Notes: a model not told the origin generated them from the sequence alone. A DNA stretch of 64,000 nucleotides from CAVSNH01 sp963729275 (GCA_963729275.1 CAVSNH010000013.1:434001-498000), one strand, 5' to 3'; counted from the stretch's first letter, positions 16,296 through 25,331 are shown. Made by a program: numbers and translations.

Positions 16296-17963
16296 GTGAC
16301 CCCATCGGCCGACGACCGAGCCGCCGACACCCACACGACGGCACCGGCGACGCCCGATCTGAGCCGGGCGGCCGACGCACTGTCGGTGGCCCGAACGGTC
16401 GTCGAGTCGGGCATCGCCGCCCTGGCCAGCGGGGCCGGGCCGGACGCCGAGCAGGTCCTGGCCTACGACGTGGCCCACGCCGCCGCCGCCGTCCGCACGG
16501 CGGAGTCCGCCCTCGCCTACGGTTCGCACGGTCCGGCCGAGGCCCGACTGGCCTGCGCCTTCGTGGCCGACGCGGTCGCCGATCTGGCCGGCCGGACGGT
16601 CGGGCGCAGCCGGTCGTGGGGCGTCGACCCTGGCTGGTCCACTCCACTCGAGGCCGTCCTGGCCGACTACCGAGCGCCTGCCTTCGTGGCGCCGTTGGCC
16701 GACGATCCCGGGCCCCGCCATCTCGACCCCGACTTCGAGCTCGTCCGCGAGACGTTCCACCGGTTCGCCCAGGAGCAGATCCGGCCACGAGCCGAGCACA
16801 TCCACCGGGCCAACACCGATATCCCCGAGGAGATCATCGGCGGCTTGGCCGAGATGGGCGGGTTCGGCATGTCGGTTCCCGAGGAGTACGGGGGGTTCGC
16901 CACCGGTGGTGAGTCCGACTACCTGGGGATGGTGGTGGCCACCGAGGAGCTGGCCTGGGGGTCGCTCGGTGCCGGAGGGTCGCTCATCACCCGGCCGGAG
17001 ATCCTCACCCGGGCGCTCGTCTTCGGCGGGACCGAGGGGCAGAAGCGTGAGTGGCTGCCGCGCCTGGCCTCGGGCGAGGCCATGGCCGCGGTGGCCGTGA
17101 CCGAGCCCGATTTCGGTTCCGACGTGGCCAACGTGGTGACCGCCGCCTCCCGGACCGAGGGCGGGTGGCTGATCAACGGCACCAAGACGTGGTGCACGTT
17201 CGCCGCTCGGGCCGACGTCCTCATGCTGCTGGCCCGCACCGATCCCGACCGCAGCAAGGCCCACCGCGGGTTGTCGCTCTTCTTGGTCGAGAAGCCCCGC
17301 GGCGAGGGGAAGGGCTTCATCCACGTCCAAGACGCGGGGCGGCCGGGCAGCGGCCGGATGGAGGGGCGGCCCATCGACACGCTGGGCTACCGGGGCATGC
17401 ACTCCTACGAGATTGCCTTCGAGGACTGGTTCGTCCCCGACTCCGGCCTGGTGGGCGGCGAGGACGGCCTGGGCCGCGGCTTCTACCTCCAGATGCAGGG
17501 CTTCGAGAACGGACGCCTGCAAACGGCGGCCCGGGCCCTCGGCGTCATGCAGGCTGCCTTCGAGGCGGCCCGCGACTACGCCCGCAACCGCGTGGTGTTC
17601 GGCGCTCCCATCGCCGAGTACCAGCTCACCCAAGCCAAGCTGGCCCGCATGGCGGTGCTCATCCAGGCCACCCGCCAGTTCGCCTATGAGGTGGCGCGCC
17701 TCATGTCCAAGGGTGAAGGGACGCTCGAGGCGTCGATGATCAAGGCATATGTGTGCCGGGCCGCCGAATGGGTGGCCCGCGAGGCGATGCAGATCCACGG
17801 CGGGATGGGCTACGCCGAGGAGTTCCCGGTCAGCCGCTACTTCGTCGACGCCCGGGTGCTGTCCATCTTCGAGGGTGCGGACGAGACGCTGGCCCTCAAG
17901 GTCATCGCCCGCGCCCTCGTCGCTCGGCACCGCGGCTCGGGAGCAGCCGGCGGAGCCGGTTGA
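16296..17963 (+). CDS. Acyl-CoA dehydrogenase with N-terminal helical extension
   Basis: 555 residues, about 170 more than a typical acyl-CoA dehydrogenase. The core runs from about residue 145 (FELVRETFHRFAQEQIRPRA) to the end. It has the FAD segment VAVTEPDFGSDVANV, INGTKTWCTFAARAD, GRLQTAARALGVMQAAFEAA and QIHGGMGYAEEFPVSRYF. The catalytic Glu is in LSIFEGADETLALKV. The Ala-rich N-terminal 140 residues resemble the helical extension of a known long subfamily. Acts in acyl-CoA oxidation with an ETF partner; the chain specificity is unknown. Confidence 0.92.
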   Translation: MTPSADDRAADTHTTAPATPDLSRAADALSVARTVVESGIAALASGAGPDAEQVLAYDVAHAAAAVRTAESALAYGSHGPAEARLACAFVADAVADLAGRTVGRSRSWGVDPGWSTPLEAVLADYRAPAFVAPLADDPGPRHLDPDFELVRETFHRFAQEQIRPRAEHIHRANTDIPEEIIGGLAEMGGFGMSVPEEYGGFATGGESDYLGMVVATEELAWGSLGAGGSLITRPEILTRALVFGGTEGQKREWLPRLASGEAMAAVAVTEPDFGSDVANVVTAASRTEGGWLINGTKTWCTFAARADVLMLLARTDPDRSKAHRGLSLFLVEKPRGEGKGFIHVQDAGRPGSGRMEGRPIDTLGYRGMHSYEIAFEDWFVPDSGLVGGEDGLGRGFYLQMQGFENGRLQTAARALGVMQAAFEAARDYARNRVVFGAPIAEYQLTQAKLARMAVLIQATRQFAYEVARLMSKGEGTLEASMIKAYVCRAAEWVAREAMQIHGGMGYAEEFPVSRYFVDARVLSIFEGADETLALKVIARALVARHRGSGAAGGAG

Positions 17964-17989
17964 CCAACTCGGAGGATCAACTGAACGCC

Positions 17990-18730
17990 ATGGAACCCTC
18001 TGCCTTCATCGACGCCGTTCGAACGGAGAGTGCAGCCCTGATCTTCGCGGTCGGGGAGGGCGCCATGGACGTGCCCGTCCCCACCTGCGAGCCCTGGGAG
18101 GTGAGCGATCTGGCCATTCACGTGGGCGGCTTCTGCGGTTTCTGGAGCCACGTCCTCTGTGAGGCCACCGGCCGGCCGAAGACGCCCTTCCCCGACCCGC
18201 CGGACGGCGACAAGCTCGGCGAGTGGTTGGCCGACCGCTGTGTCGACCTGGTCGGGGAATTCCAGGCCACGCCGCCCCAAACGAACGTGTGGACTTGGTT
18301 CGACGCCGACCACACCGCCGCCTTCGTGATGCGCCGGAGCGCCCACGAGATCGCCATCCACCGGTTCGACGCCCAGGCCGCGCACGGGATCACCATGCCC
18401 GTCGGGCCCGAGCTGGCGGCCGACGGGATCGACGAGATCCTCGACGTGCTGGTCACCGCCCGACCCCGCACCGGAACTGGCACCGGTCGGGCCATGGCCC
18501 TGCGGTCGACCGACCTCGGGCTCGAATGGGTGGTGACCATCGGCGCGGAGCGCATCGACGTGGACCGGAGCACCCAGGACGCCTCCCCGGTCGAGGGGTG
18601 CGACCTGGTGGTGAGCGGGACGACGTCCGACCTCGAGCTCACCCTCTACCACCGTCCGACGCTGGGCGCGGTCGACGTCCACGGGGACTACACCGTTCTC
18701 GACGAGTGGCACCACGAGTTCACGTTCTGA
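17990..18730 (+). CDS. Maleylpyruvate isomerase/DinB-type mycothiol-dependent protein
   Basis: 246 residues. The N-terminal four-helix domain carries putative metal ligands: His in PTCEPWEVSDLAIHVGGFCG and the H-x3-E-x3-H-like set in MRRSAHEIAIHRFDAQ. A small C-terminal domain follows. This is the architecture of mycothiol-dependent maleylpyruvate isomerase-like proteins of actinobacteria, which act on thiol conjugates. GGAGG at 17971-17975 is 14 nt from ATG 17990; an in-frame CTG at 17981 has a better-spaced SD and could be the true start. Follows the acyl-CoA dehydrogenase by 26 nt. Confidence 0.82.
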   Translation: MEPSAFIDAVRTESAALIFAVGEGAMDVPVPTCEPWEVSDLAIHVGGFCGFWSHVLCEATGRPKTPFPDPPDGDKLGEWLADRCVDLVGEFQATPPQTNVWTWFDADHTAAFVMRRSAHEIAIHRFDAQAAHGITMPVGPELAADGIDEILDVLVTARPRTGTGTGRAMALRSTDLGLEWVVTIGAERIDVDRSTQDASPVEGCDLVVSGTTSDLELTLYHRPTLGAVDVHGDYTVLDEWHHEFTF

Positions 18731-18759
18731 ACTGGCAGCCAGGACGCGGGGCCACGCGC

Positions 18760-18837
18760 CCTGCGCAGCCTGCGCAGCCTGCGCACCCTGCGCACCCTGT
18801 GCACCCTGTGCAGCCGCGCAGCCGCGCAGCCGCTCAG
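18760..18837. repeat. Micro tandem array (six 9-bp units plus three 8-bp units) between convergent genes
   Basis: Six units of CCTGCGCAG with variants (CCTGCGCAC, CCTGTGCAC, CCTGTGCAG) are followed by CCGCGCAG twice and CCGCTCAG. The last unit contains the stop codon of the CitE-type gene on the minus strand (18834-18836). Non-coding on the plus strand; it could form hairpins on either strand and act as a bidirectional terminator, though there is no T tract. Confidence 0.9.
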
Positions 18838-19772
18838 CCGTCCGAGCGCCGGAGCCCGGCCCGCTCTCCGCGCATCACGAACTTGGTGGCCATCTTGCGG
18901 GACGCCTCGTCGATCATCTCGTCGCCGAACATCACCGCACCCGACCGCTCCTCCTCGGTGGCCTTTCGATAGGCGTCGAGGATGTCCCAGGCCCGATCGA
19001 ATTGCTCCTGGGTGGGCGAGTACACCTCGTTGAGCACAGTGACTTGATCAGGAGTGAGCGCCCATTTCCCGTCGTAGCCGAGGATGCGAGTGCGCTGCGA
19101 GAACTCGCGCAGGGCGTCGAGGTCGCGCACCTTGAGGAAGGGACCGTCGATCACCTGCAGCCCGTTGGCCCGGCCGGCCATGAGGATCTTCGAGAACACA
19201 TAATTGAAGTGGTCGCCTGGGTAGTCGGGGATGGAAACGCCTCCGGTGAGGACCGGCATCTCCATGGACGCGGCGAAGTCGGCCGGGCCGAAGATGATGG
19301 TCTCGAGGCGGGGCGAGGCGGCGCAGATCTCCTCGACGTTGATGAGCCCGCGGGTGGTCTCGATCTGGGCTTCGATGCCGACGTGACCGACGGGGAGCCC
19401 GCACTTCTTCTCGACCTGGGTGAGCAGCAGGTCGAGGGCGACCACCTCGGCGGCGGACTGCACCTTCGGAAGCATGACCTCGTCCAGGCGTTCGCCGGCG
19501 TTGGACACCACCTCAATCACGTCGGCGTAGGTCCATTCGGTGTCCCAGGCGTTGACCCGCACACAGAGGACGCGGTCGTCCCACGACAGGTTCTTGATGG
19601 CGTCGGCCACCTTGGCCCGGGCCGCTTCCTTCTCGAGCGGTGCCACCGAGTCCTCGAGGTCGAGGAAGCTCATGTCGGCCGGGACGGTCGGCGCCTTGGC
19701 CAGGAAGCGCTCGTTCGACCCCGGCGAGGACATGCACGAGCGGCGGGGCAGGTTACGAGAGCGTTCGGACAT
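18834..19772 (-). CDS. HpcH/HpaI aldolase (CitE/malyl-CoA lyase-like)
   Basis: 312 residues from ATG 19772. TIM-barrel C-C lyase family that cleaves or forms malyl-CoA, citramalyl-CoA or citryl groups. SCMSSPGSNERFLAKAP and FLDLEDSVAPLEKEAARAKV carry the CoA and Mg-binding Asp/Glu. VMLPKVQSAAEVVALD, IEAQIETTRGLINVEEI (catalytic-site Glu) and IIFGPADFAASM are further family segments. The length and the C-terminal YDGKWALTPDQVTVLNEVYS fit malyl-CoA lyases more than citrate lyase beta subunits. Upstream 48-nt alternative start is less likely because the -10 box lies 7 nt before this ATG. Confidence 0.88.
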   Translation of the reverse strand: MSERSRNLPRRSCMSSPGSNERFLAKAPTVPADMSFLDLEDSVAPLEKEAARAKVADAIKNLSWDDRVLCVRVNAWDTEWTYADVIEVVSNAGERLDEVMLPKVQSAAEVVALDLLLTQVEKKCGLPVGHVGIEAQIETTRGLINVEEICAASPRLETIIFGPADFAASMEMPVLTGGVSIPDYPGDHFNYVFSKILMAGRANGLQVIDGPFLKVRDLDALREFSQRTRILGYDGKWALTPDQVTVLNEVYSPTQEQFDRAWDILDAYRKATEEERSGAVMFGDEMIDEASRKMATKFVMRGERAGLRRSDG

Positions 19773-19779
19773 GGCACGG

Positions 19780-19785
19780 ATGGTA
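19780..19785 (-). promoter_or_regulatory. -10 box TACCAT for the CitE-type lyase gene
   Basis: Minus-strand TACCAT, 7 nt before ATG 19772, with no Shine-Dalgarno. Confidence 0.45.
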
Positions 19786-19889
19786 GGCCTGGACGCGGCT
19801 GATCCCAAAAAAGACAGCACGCCACCCAGCCACCTCGCCGCGGGTGAGCGTAGGCACGCTTAGCCAGACCGCAGTGGAACACTTCCCTG

Positions 19890-20786
19890 ATGGTCCTGGT
19901 GCCCGAGGTGGTGCGCAACAAGGCGCTGGCCTGCGGAGCCAGTGATTGGTTGGCCACGCTTCCCGACCTCGTGGCCGCCATCGAGGAGGAATGGTCTCTC
20001 GCCGTCGGGAGGCCGTATCAGGACGCCACCGAGGCCTTCGTGGCTGCCGCTCGATTGGAGGATGGAACGTTTGCCTGCCTCAAGCTGGTCACGCCCACCT
20101 CCGGCCATGCGGCCAGGAACGAGGCGACTGCCTTGCGCCTGGCCGGAGGCGACGGCTGCGTGCGGCTGTTGCGGGAAGACCTGAACCGGGGGGCGCTGTT
20201 GCTCGAGCAACTCGGCCCGTCCCTCGCCGAGCTCCATCGGCCGATCGAGGAACGACACCGGATCATGGCCTCGGTGGCTCGGCGTGTCTGGCGGCCCGCG
20301 GCCGGGTGCGGGCTGCCGAGCGGCATGCAAAAAGCAGCCCGACTGGTCGAGATGATCACCGCGTCCTGGGAGGAACTCAGGCACCCGTGCTTCGAGCGCA
20401 CCATCGATCACGCCGTCGCCTGCGCCGAGCGACGGATGAATGCCTACGACGAGGAGCGAGCCGTCCTCGTCCATGGCGACGTCCAACAGTGGAACACCTT
20501 GGTCGCTCCGGACGGGTTCAAGCTGGTCGACCCGGACGGGCTGTTGGCCGAACCCGAGTACGACATGGGCGTGATCATGCGCGAGGACCCGCTCGAGCTA
20601 CTGGACGGCGAGCCCTTCGACCGGGCGCGGTCGCTCGCCGCATACTGCGACGGCGAGCTCGACCCGGTGGCCATCTGGGAGTGGGGAGTGGTCGAGCGCA
20701 TCTCCACGGGCCTGCTGCTCACACGGATCGACCTCCAGCCGTGCGGTCGCCACATGCTCCTCGTCGCCGACCGACTCGCTGCCTAG
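19890..20786 (+). CDS. Aminoglycoside phosphotransferase (APH(6)/streptomycin kinase-like) family protein
   Basis: 298 residues. The catalytic loop VLVHGDVQQWNTLV holds the Brenner HxDxxxxN motif, followed by the Mg-binding KLVDPDGLLAEPEYDMGVIM. The Pro-Asp-Gly and EPxYD pattern is seen in APH(6)-type kinases. The N-lobe lysine is probably in FACLKLVTP. Whether it modifies an antibiotic or an endogenous small molecule cannot be told; chromosomal homologues without mobile context often are not resistance genes. It stands alone between divergent or convergent neighbours. Confidence 0.8.
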   Translation: MVLVPEVVRNKALACGASDWLATLPDLVAAIEEEWSLAVGRPYQDATEAFVAAARLEDGTFACLKLVTPTSGHAARNEATALRLAGGDGCVRLLREDLNRGALLLEQLGPSLAELHRPIEERHRIMASVARRVWRPAAGCGLPSGMQKAARLVEMITASWEELRHPCFERTIDHAVACAERRMNAYDEERAVLVHGDVQQWNTLVAPDGFKLVDPDGLLAEPEYDMGVIMREDPLELLDGEPFDRARSLAAYCDGELDPVAIWEWGVVERISTGLLLTRIDLQPCGRHMLLVADRLAA

Positions 20787-20815
20787 TTGTTCTGCGTTGT
20801 TCTGCGTCGTTCTGC
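20786..20815. repeat. Three 10-bp tandem units next to a stop codon
   Basis: GTTGTTCTGC twice and GTCGTTCTGC once, beginning at the last base of the TAG stop of the APH-like gene. Confidence 0.85.
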
Positions 20816-20848
20816 CCAGTCGGGTCCGGCTGGGTCCGCCGCCTCCGT

Positions 20849-22129
20849 TCAGGCAGGCACGCCCGACCCCGGGGCCGTCGGGGCGCGCCCGGTGCCCTCT
20901 GGCGAGCCGACCTGTTCCTGAAGCTGGGCCGGAGTCAACTGCTCGGTCAGGAGTCGCTCGAAGCGGGCGGGGTCGCCGTTCACATAAGCCCGGCACAGGG
21001 GCAGGCCTTCCACGTAACAGGTGAGATAGGCGCGCCACGTGGGATGGGTCAGGAACTCCACCGTCTTCGCCGCCCGGTCGTGCGACTGGAGGCCCCACCT
21101 GGCCACCTCGTCGGTGACAACCTCGGGATCGGCACCGTCTTCGTGAAGCCGGAAGGCGGCGTTCTGCCGGACGGCTCCGAGGGCCTCGCCGGCTTCGGCC
21201 ACGGCAGCCACTACCTCGGTGTCGTAACGAATGCCAAGTGGGTGGAGGTGCTCAGCCACTGTCGACTCGGGCCGACGGCCCATCACCACCTCGAGCCCGA
21301 GATCGGCCAGGCCCTCGGCCAGCAGGCACTGGGGTGTGCCGACGAGAAAGATCGACTCCTCCCACCAGTGCCGTCGTCGCACGAGGCCGACCTCTTTGCG
21401 GGTGTGCTCGGTGTGATGTCCGGGATAGGACTCGTGGGCAACGAGGTGGGCGAGACCGGTCGAGAGAACAGGAAGGTCGACGTTGACGGCGACCCGGCTG
21501 TGCAGCTCGCCGAGGTAATAGTTGAAACCCGACCACGGCTGGTTCCGGACGAGGTCGAAGTCCACGTGCTCGCCGTCGGGCAGTCCGAACAGGGTGCGGG
21601 TGCGGTGACGGAGGTCCTCGACGAGCGACCCGATCGCCGAGGGCAGTAGGTCGGTGGGTATGGCGTGCGCCTCCCGCCAGGCCACCAGCCGTTCGGCCAG
21701 TGGCCCGTCGCCGGGGACTACCCGCTCGAGGCGGGCATGGGCCTCGGCGAAGATTTGCTCGTCGACCCGGGAGGGACGGATCCCGTAGCAGGACTCGACC
21801 TCCTCGGCGTAGCCGATGTGGTCGCCGGCGAGCTTGCGGGCTGTGGTGAGGAGGCCGAGGGTCTGGGCCGCCAACCAGTGCCGGCGGGCCGGATCGGCCC
21901 CGCCCTCGTCTGCGGCACCGTCCGGCTGGCCCAATGGTGCGCCGGCTTCGATCTCGGCCAACAGCTCCTGGGCCTCGGCCACCAGCCGGCCCGGCGCCAG
22001 CGGCGCCTCGTCGGCGACCTGATCGGACAGCCGCGGCGGGCCGTAGTAGGCGTCGACCAACCCGTCGACGTGGCGGCCGAGACGAAGGCCGAGACTCAGG
22101 TAGCGCTCGACCAGCCCCGGCCGCGCCAT
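20849..22129 (-). CDS. DUF885 family putative metallopeptidase
   Basis: 426 residues. The segment AHESYPGHHTEHTRKE carries the HExxxGHH-like zinc-binding signature of the DUF885 family, with a downstream Glu in LAEGLADLGLEV as probable third ligand. The first half is helical (YLSLGLRLGRHVDGLVDAYY). No signal peptide is seen, so it is probably cytoplasmic, unlike many DUF885 proteins that are lipoproteins. Starts only 4 nt after the dienelactone hydrolase stop, so the two genes form an operon. Confidence 0.82.
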   Translation of the reverse strand: MARPGLVERYLSLGLRLGRHVDGLVDAYYGPPRLSDQVADEAPLAPGRLVAEAQELLAEIEAGAPLGQPDGAADEGGADPARRHWLAAQTLGLLTTARKLAGDHIGYAEEVESCYGIRPSRVDEQIFAEAHARLERVVPGDGPLAERLVAWREAHAIPTDLLPSAIGSLVEDLRHRTRTLFGLPDGEHVDFDLVRNQPWSGFNYYLGELHSRVAVNVDLPVLSTGLAHLVAHESYPGHHTEHTRKEVGLVRRRHWWEESIFLVGTPQCLLAEGLADLGLEVVMGRRPESTVAEHLHPLGIRYDTEVVAAVAEAGEALGAVRQNAAFRLHEDGADPEVVTDEVARWGLQSHDRAAKTVEFLTHPTWRAYLTCYVEGLPLCRAYVNGDPARFERLLTEQLTPAQLQEQVGSPEGTGRAPTAPGSGVPA

Positions 22130-22133
22130 GCGG

Positions 22134-22826
22134 TCAGCCCAAGTGGTCGCGGAAGAAGGAGGTGACCCGCTCCCACAACTGATCGGCGGACTCTAGGTGG
22201 TACGCCTCGGGGCGGTCCTCGTTGAAGAAGGCGTGCCCCGCGTCGGGATAGTGGTGGAACTCGACGCGCTTGCCCATTCCGTTGAGCTGCGACTCGAGCT
22301 GGCGCGCGGCGTCGGGCGTGAAGTAGTCGTCCTGGCCGGCCGCGTGTCCCTGGACTGCAGCTTGCATCTTCGAGAAGTCGGGCTGGGCATCCGGCCACGG
22401 GATCAACCCGTAGGCCGGGACGACCGCCTTGACGGCGTCGGGTCGTTGGGTGGCGAGCACGAGGGCGAGCCCGCCGCCCATGCAGAACCCGATCACTCCC
22501 ACATTGTCACGGCCCGTGCGCCGACGGACCTCGTCCACCGCGCCGCTCAGATCCTTGGCCGCGTCCTCCATACGGAGGGCCATCATCTGCTTGCCGGCTT
22601 CGTCCGGTTCGGTGAGCGGCACGGTCGTGCCGTGATAGAGGTCGGGCGCCAACGCGAGGAACCCCGCCTCGGCGAACCGGTCACAGGTCCGCTTGATCTG
22701 CTCGACCAACCCCCACCACTCCTGGAGGACGATGATGCCGGGACCAGACGGCGCGCCGGCCGACGGTACGGCCAGGTACCCCGAGGCGCGGCCGCCGTTG
22801 CTGGGGAACTCGATGATCTCACCCAT
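22134..22826 (-). CDS. Dienelactone hydrolase family protein
   Basis: 230 residues, alpha/beta hydrolase with a Cys nucleophile. The triad is Cys in VIGFCMGGGLAL, Asp in GQDDYFTPDA and His in PDAGHAFFNEDRP. ILQEWWGLVEQIK-like sequence (VLQEWWGLVEQIKRTCDRF) holds the conserved Glu. The family hydrolyses dienelactone in chloroaromatic breakdown, but most members act on other esters. Full length compared with carboxymethylenebutenolidases. Confidence 0.9.
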   Translation of the reverse strand: MGEIIEFPSNGGRASGYLAVPSAGAPSGPGIIVLQEWWGLVEQIKRTCDRFAEAGFLALAPDLYHGTTVPLTEPDEAGKQMMALRMEDAAKDLSGAVDEVRRRTGRDNVGVIGFCMGGGLALVLATQRPDAVKAVVPAYGLIPWPDAQPDFSKMQAAVQGHAAGQDDYFTPDAARQLESQLNGMGKRVEFHHYPDAGHAFFNEDRPEAYHLESADQLWERVTSFFRDHLG

Positions 22827-22833
22827 GCGCTCG

Positions 22834-22839
22834 ACCCTA
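22834..22839 (-). promoter_or_regulatory. -10 box TAGGGT for the dienelactone hydrolase gene
   Basis: Minus-strand TAGGGT, 7 nt before ATG 22826, with no Shine-Dalgarno. Confidence 0.4.
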
Positions 22840-22887
22840 CCCCCGGCTCTTTGGACTCATTGAGGCAGAAACGCGCCATCGCCCTAC

Positions 22888-22900
22888 TGACACGGTGTCA
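22888..22900. promoter_or_regulatory. Perfect 13-bp palindrome TGACACGGTGTCA, candidate operator
   Basis: Six-base arms TGACAC/GTGTCA around one G, in the divergent region between the dienelactone hydrolase and NlpC/P60 genes (22827-23047). The size and symmetry fit a dimeric TetR-type repressor site; no regulator gene is adjacent. The remainder of the region is a GC-rich leader with small hairpins and no recognisable riboswitch. Confidence 0.4.
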
Positions 22901-23047
22901 GATGGTCGACCGGTGGGGCGGCGCCGCACGGCACCGAGAGGAGGATTAGTCAGCGATTGTCCGACCACATCGTGCCTGGTCGCACGCACAGCGACCGGGC
23001 CGGTTCTTGTGGTCGCGGCACGCGGTCGACTAAAAAGGGAGTCCGTT

Positions 23048-24256
23048 ATGCCTCACGCCGAGCATTCCTCGACGTTTGTGTCACGGCATCGCCACCCCTC
23101 TCCGCCATCCCGCCGACGGCACATCGTTGCCATCCTCATCCTCATCCCCGCCGCAGTCGTCACCTCGGCCGTGCTCGGCGCGGCTCGTCCCGCGTCAGCC
23201 GACCAGATCTCGAGTGACCAGGCGGAGGCCCAGGCGATCACGGCCAAGCTCCAGGCCACCCAGGCCCAGATCCAGTCCCTCACGGGCCAGGTCAACTCGG
23301 CCGACTACCAACTCTCTCAGTTGCAGGCCCAGATCGGCACCGACCAGGCCGCCGTGGCCAAGGACGAGGCGGCGGTGGGTAAGGACAGGAACGAGCTCCG
23401 CACCGAGGCCGTCACCGACTACACGGACAGCGGCAGCGGGAGTCAGGTCGCCGACCTCTTCTCGTCGAACCTCAATACCAACGGCATCCGCTCCGAGTAC
23501 ACGTCCATTGCCACCGGCAACGTGACCACGACCATCGACCGGCTGCACTCCGCCCAGAGCCAGCTGCAGGCAACTCAGGCCGCGTTGCAGAAGCAGAGCG
23601 CGCAGGCCACCAGCACCCGCGACAGCCTGGTGAACGAGCAGCAGCAGGCATCGCAGCTCGCCAGCCAAGACCAGCAGACGTTGAACGGCGTCAACGCCAA
23701 CATCCAGAACCTCATCCAACAACAACAGGCACAGGAGGCGGCGGCCGAAGCGGCGGCCGCCCAGGCCAAGATCGCCGCCGCCCAGGCCGCAGCTCAGGCC
23801 CAAGCCGCTGCCCAGTCGGTCGCTCAATCGTCTCAATCGTCGACGAGCAGCGACGACAGCGGAGCCACCTCGACGGCACCACTTCCGCCACTCGCCGCCG
23901 GGGCGGCCGGGGCCGTCGAGGCCGCCGAGCGCGAGATCGGCGTCCCCTACGTCTGGGGTGGCGACTCGCCCAGTACCGGATTCGACTGCTCGGGCCTCGT
24001 GATGTGGGCGTACGCCCAGGTCGGCATCAGCCTCCCCCACTACTCGGGCGCCCAGTACGAGGACACCACCCACATCCCGCTGGCCGACATCGAGCCCGGT
24101 GACCTGCTCTTCTACGGCCCAGGTGGCAGCGAACACGTGGCCATGTACGTCGGGGGCGGCTCGATGATCGAGGCTCCCTACACCGGGGCGAGCGTCTGGA
24201 TCACGGCCATCCGCACGGGCGACGGCTTCGTCGGCGTCGGTCGGGTCGTCGGCTGA
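23048..24256 (+). CDS. RipA-like NlpC/P60 peptidoglycan endopeptidase with coiled coil
   Basis: 402 residues. It has a signal peptide (IVAILILIPAAVVTSAVLGA, cleavage near ARPASADQ), a long Gln/Ala-rich coiled coil (about residues 58-245), an Ala/Ser linker and a C-terminal NlpC/P60 domain (about 285-402). The catalytic Cys is in STGFDCSGLVMWAY and the His in GSEHVAMYVGGG. The usual third polar residue falls in SMIEAPYTG, where the common His is replaced by Tyr. Probably cleaves peptide stems in cell-wall turnover or septation. A good SD (AAGGGAG) fixes the ATG. Confidence 0.93.
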   Translation: MPHAEHSSTFVSRHRHPSPPSRRRHIVAILILIPAAVVTSAVLGAARPASADQISSDQAEAQAITAKLQATQAQIQSLTGQVNSADYQLSQLQAQIGTDQAAVAKDEAAVGKDRNELRTEAVTDYTDSGSGSQVADLFSSNLNTNGIRSEYTSIATGNVTTTIDRLHSAQSQLQATQAALQKQSAQATSTRDSLVNEQQQASQLASQDQQTLNGVNANIQNLIQQQQAQEAAAEAAAAQAKIAAAQAAAQAQAAAQSVAQSSQSSTSSDDSGATSTAPLPPLAAGAAGAVEAAEREIGVPYVWGGDSPSTGFDCSGLVMWAYAQVGISLPHYSGAQYEDTTHIPLADIEPGDLLFYGPGGSEHVAMYVGGGSMIEAPYTGASVWITAIRTGDGFVGVGRVVG

Positions 24257-24368
24257 CCGCCGGTCTCGGCATCCCTCACACCAGCCCCACCGGCGCCCAC
24301 TCCGCCACCTCGGCGACCTTCCCCGGCTCGATCACCGCGGCGGCGTGCTGACGCCTCCGTTCGACACC

Positions 24369-24390
24369 TCAGCTCTGATTCAGCTCTGAT
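24369..24390. repeat. 11-bp tandem duplication covering a stop codon
   Basis: TCAGCTCTGAT occurs twice in direct succession. The second copy contains the TGA stop (24380-24382, minus) of the SDR gene, so the duplication leaves a spare stop-bearing copy just beyond the coding end. Confidence 0.85.
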
Positions 24391-25174
24391 CGTGCGCGGC
24401 CAGTTCGGACGGCGGTAGACGCCCAGCCGCGTCGCCCCCTGGTCCGGGTGGCCGCGGGAATCGGAAGGCAACGGCCGGGCGCCCGGCTTGGACGACCATG
24501 CAGTCGCCTGTCTCCGTTCCGGTGAGCCGATCGACGACGGCGGTGGCCACCGCCGAGGCTTCGATGAGCGGGAACCCGCTCTGCTCCAGGAAGACGCGGG
24601 CGTCGGCGATGAGCGGCGTATCCACCAGACCGGGGCACACCGCGTTGACCGTGATGCCCGAAGCAGCGAGCTGCGGACCGAGGGAGCGGACCAGGCCGAC
24701 CACGGCGTGCTTCGTCATGCAGTAGACGGGGTCGGGCGAGAAGCCGATGAGGCCGGCCAGTGACGCGGTGGCCACGATGGCGCCGCCCCCCCGCTCGGCC
24801 ATGGACGGCACGACGGCTCGCATCCCGAAGAAGACGCCGTCAACGTTGACGCCGACCTCGCGCCGGTAGGTCTCGTCGGTGACCTGGGTGATGTCCCCCT
24901 CGCCGGTCGTGATCCCGGCGTTGAGGTGGGCGAGGTCGATGCCCCCGAAACGGCCGGTCACTGCCTCGACGATGCTGGGCCACTCCTCGGGCAGGCTGAC
25001 GTCGGCCTCGATGGCCAGGCCTTCGAGTTCCGTCGCCACCCGCTCTGCGGCGGCGCCGTTGCGATCCACCACGGCAAGGGTCGCGCCTAGTCCAGACAGC
25101 ATCCGGGCTGTGGCCAGGCCAATGCCCGACGCACCGCCGGTCACAAGCGCCACCTTGCCGTCGACCGCTGCCAT
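24380..25174 (-). CDS. SDR family oxidoreductase
   Basis: 264 residues. TGGASGIGLATARM binds the cofactor, LNAGITTGEGD replaces the NNAG motif, and the catalytic Tyr/Lys are in VYCMTKHAVVG. The tail after residue 220 is unusual for an SDR: it diverges into a Pro/Arg-rich end (FPRPPGPGGDAAGRL) instead of the VDGG motif. The substrate is unknown. Monocistronic between a convergent NlpC/P60 gene and the divergent Lgt-like gene. Confidence 0.85.
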   Translation of the reverse strand: MAAVDGKVALVTGGASGIGLATARMLSGLGATLAVVDRNGAAAERVATELEGLAIEADVSLPEEWPSIVEAVTGRFGGIDLAHLNAGITTGEGDITQVTDETYRREVGVNVDGVFFGMRAVVPSMAERGGGAIVATASLAGLIGFSPDPVYCMTKHAVVGLVRSLGPQLAASGITVNAVCPGLVDTPLIADARVFLEQSGFPLIEASAVATAVVDRLTGTETGDCMVVQAGRPAVAFRFPRPPGPGGDAAGRLPPSELAAHDQS

Positions 25175-25331
25175 GGAGCCTCCTCACCCGGGCAAGATCG
25201 GGCCCGACGTCGGTCAGGGCCGCCTCCGAGCACGATCTGGGGCGGGCGAACCTCACCATATCGGGGACCTGGGGCATACTGATGGGGCCTCGGTCGCTCT
25301 CCCTGCTGACCGGCCGTCGGACGCACCTGCC

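Noticed and set aside
16290..17930. 546-residue minus-strand frame opposite the acyl-CoA dehydrogenase
   Set aside because: Antisense shadow without family features.
19890..20786. APH-like kinase as an acquired antibiotic-resistance gene
   Set aside because: Composition matches neighbours and no mobile element is near; chromosomal kinases of this family often have other substrates.
22827..23047. c-di-AMP (ydaO) riboswitch expected upstream of NlpC/P60 genes in actinobacteria
   Set aside because: The conserved core elements of that riboswitch could not be found in the leader.
24879..25331. Upstream extension of the Lgt-like frame
   Set aside because: Antisense to the SDR gene; similarity to Lgt begins at ATG 25332.
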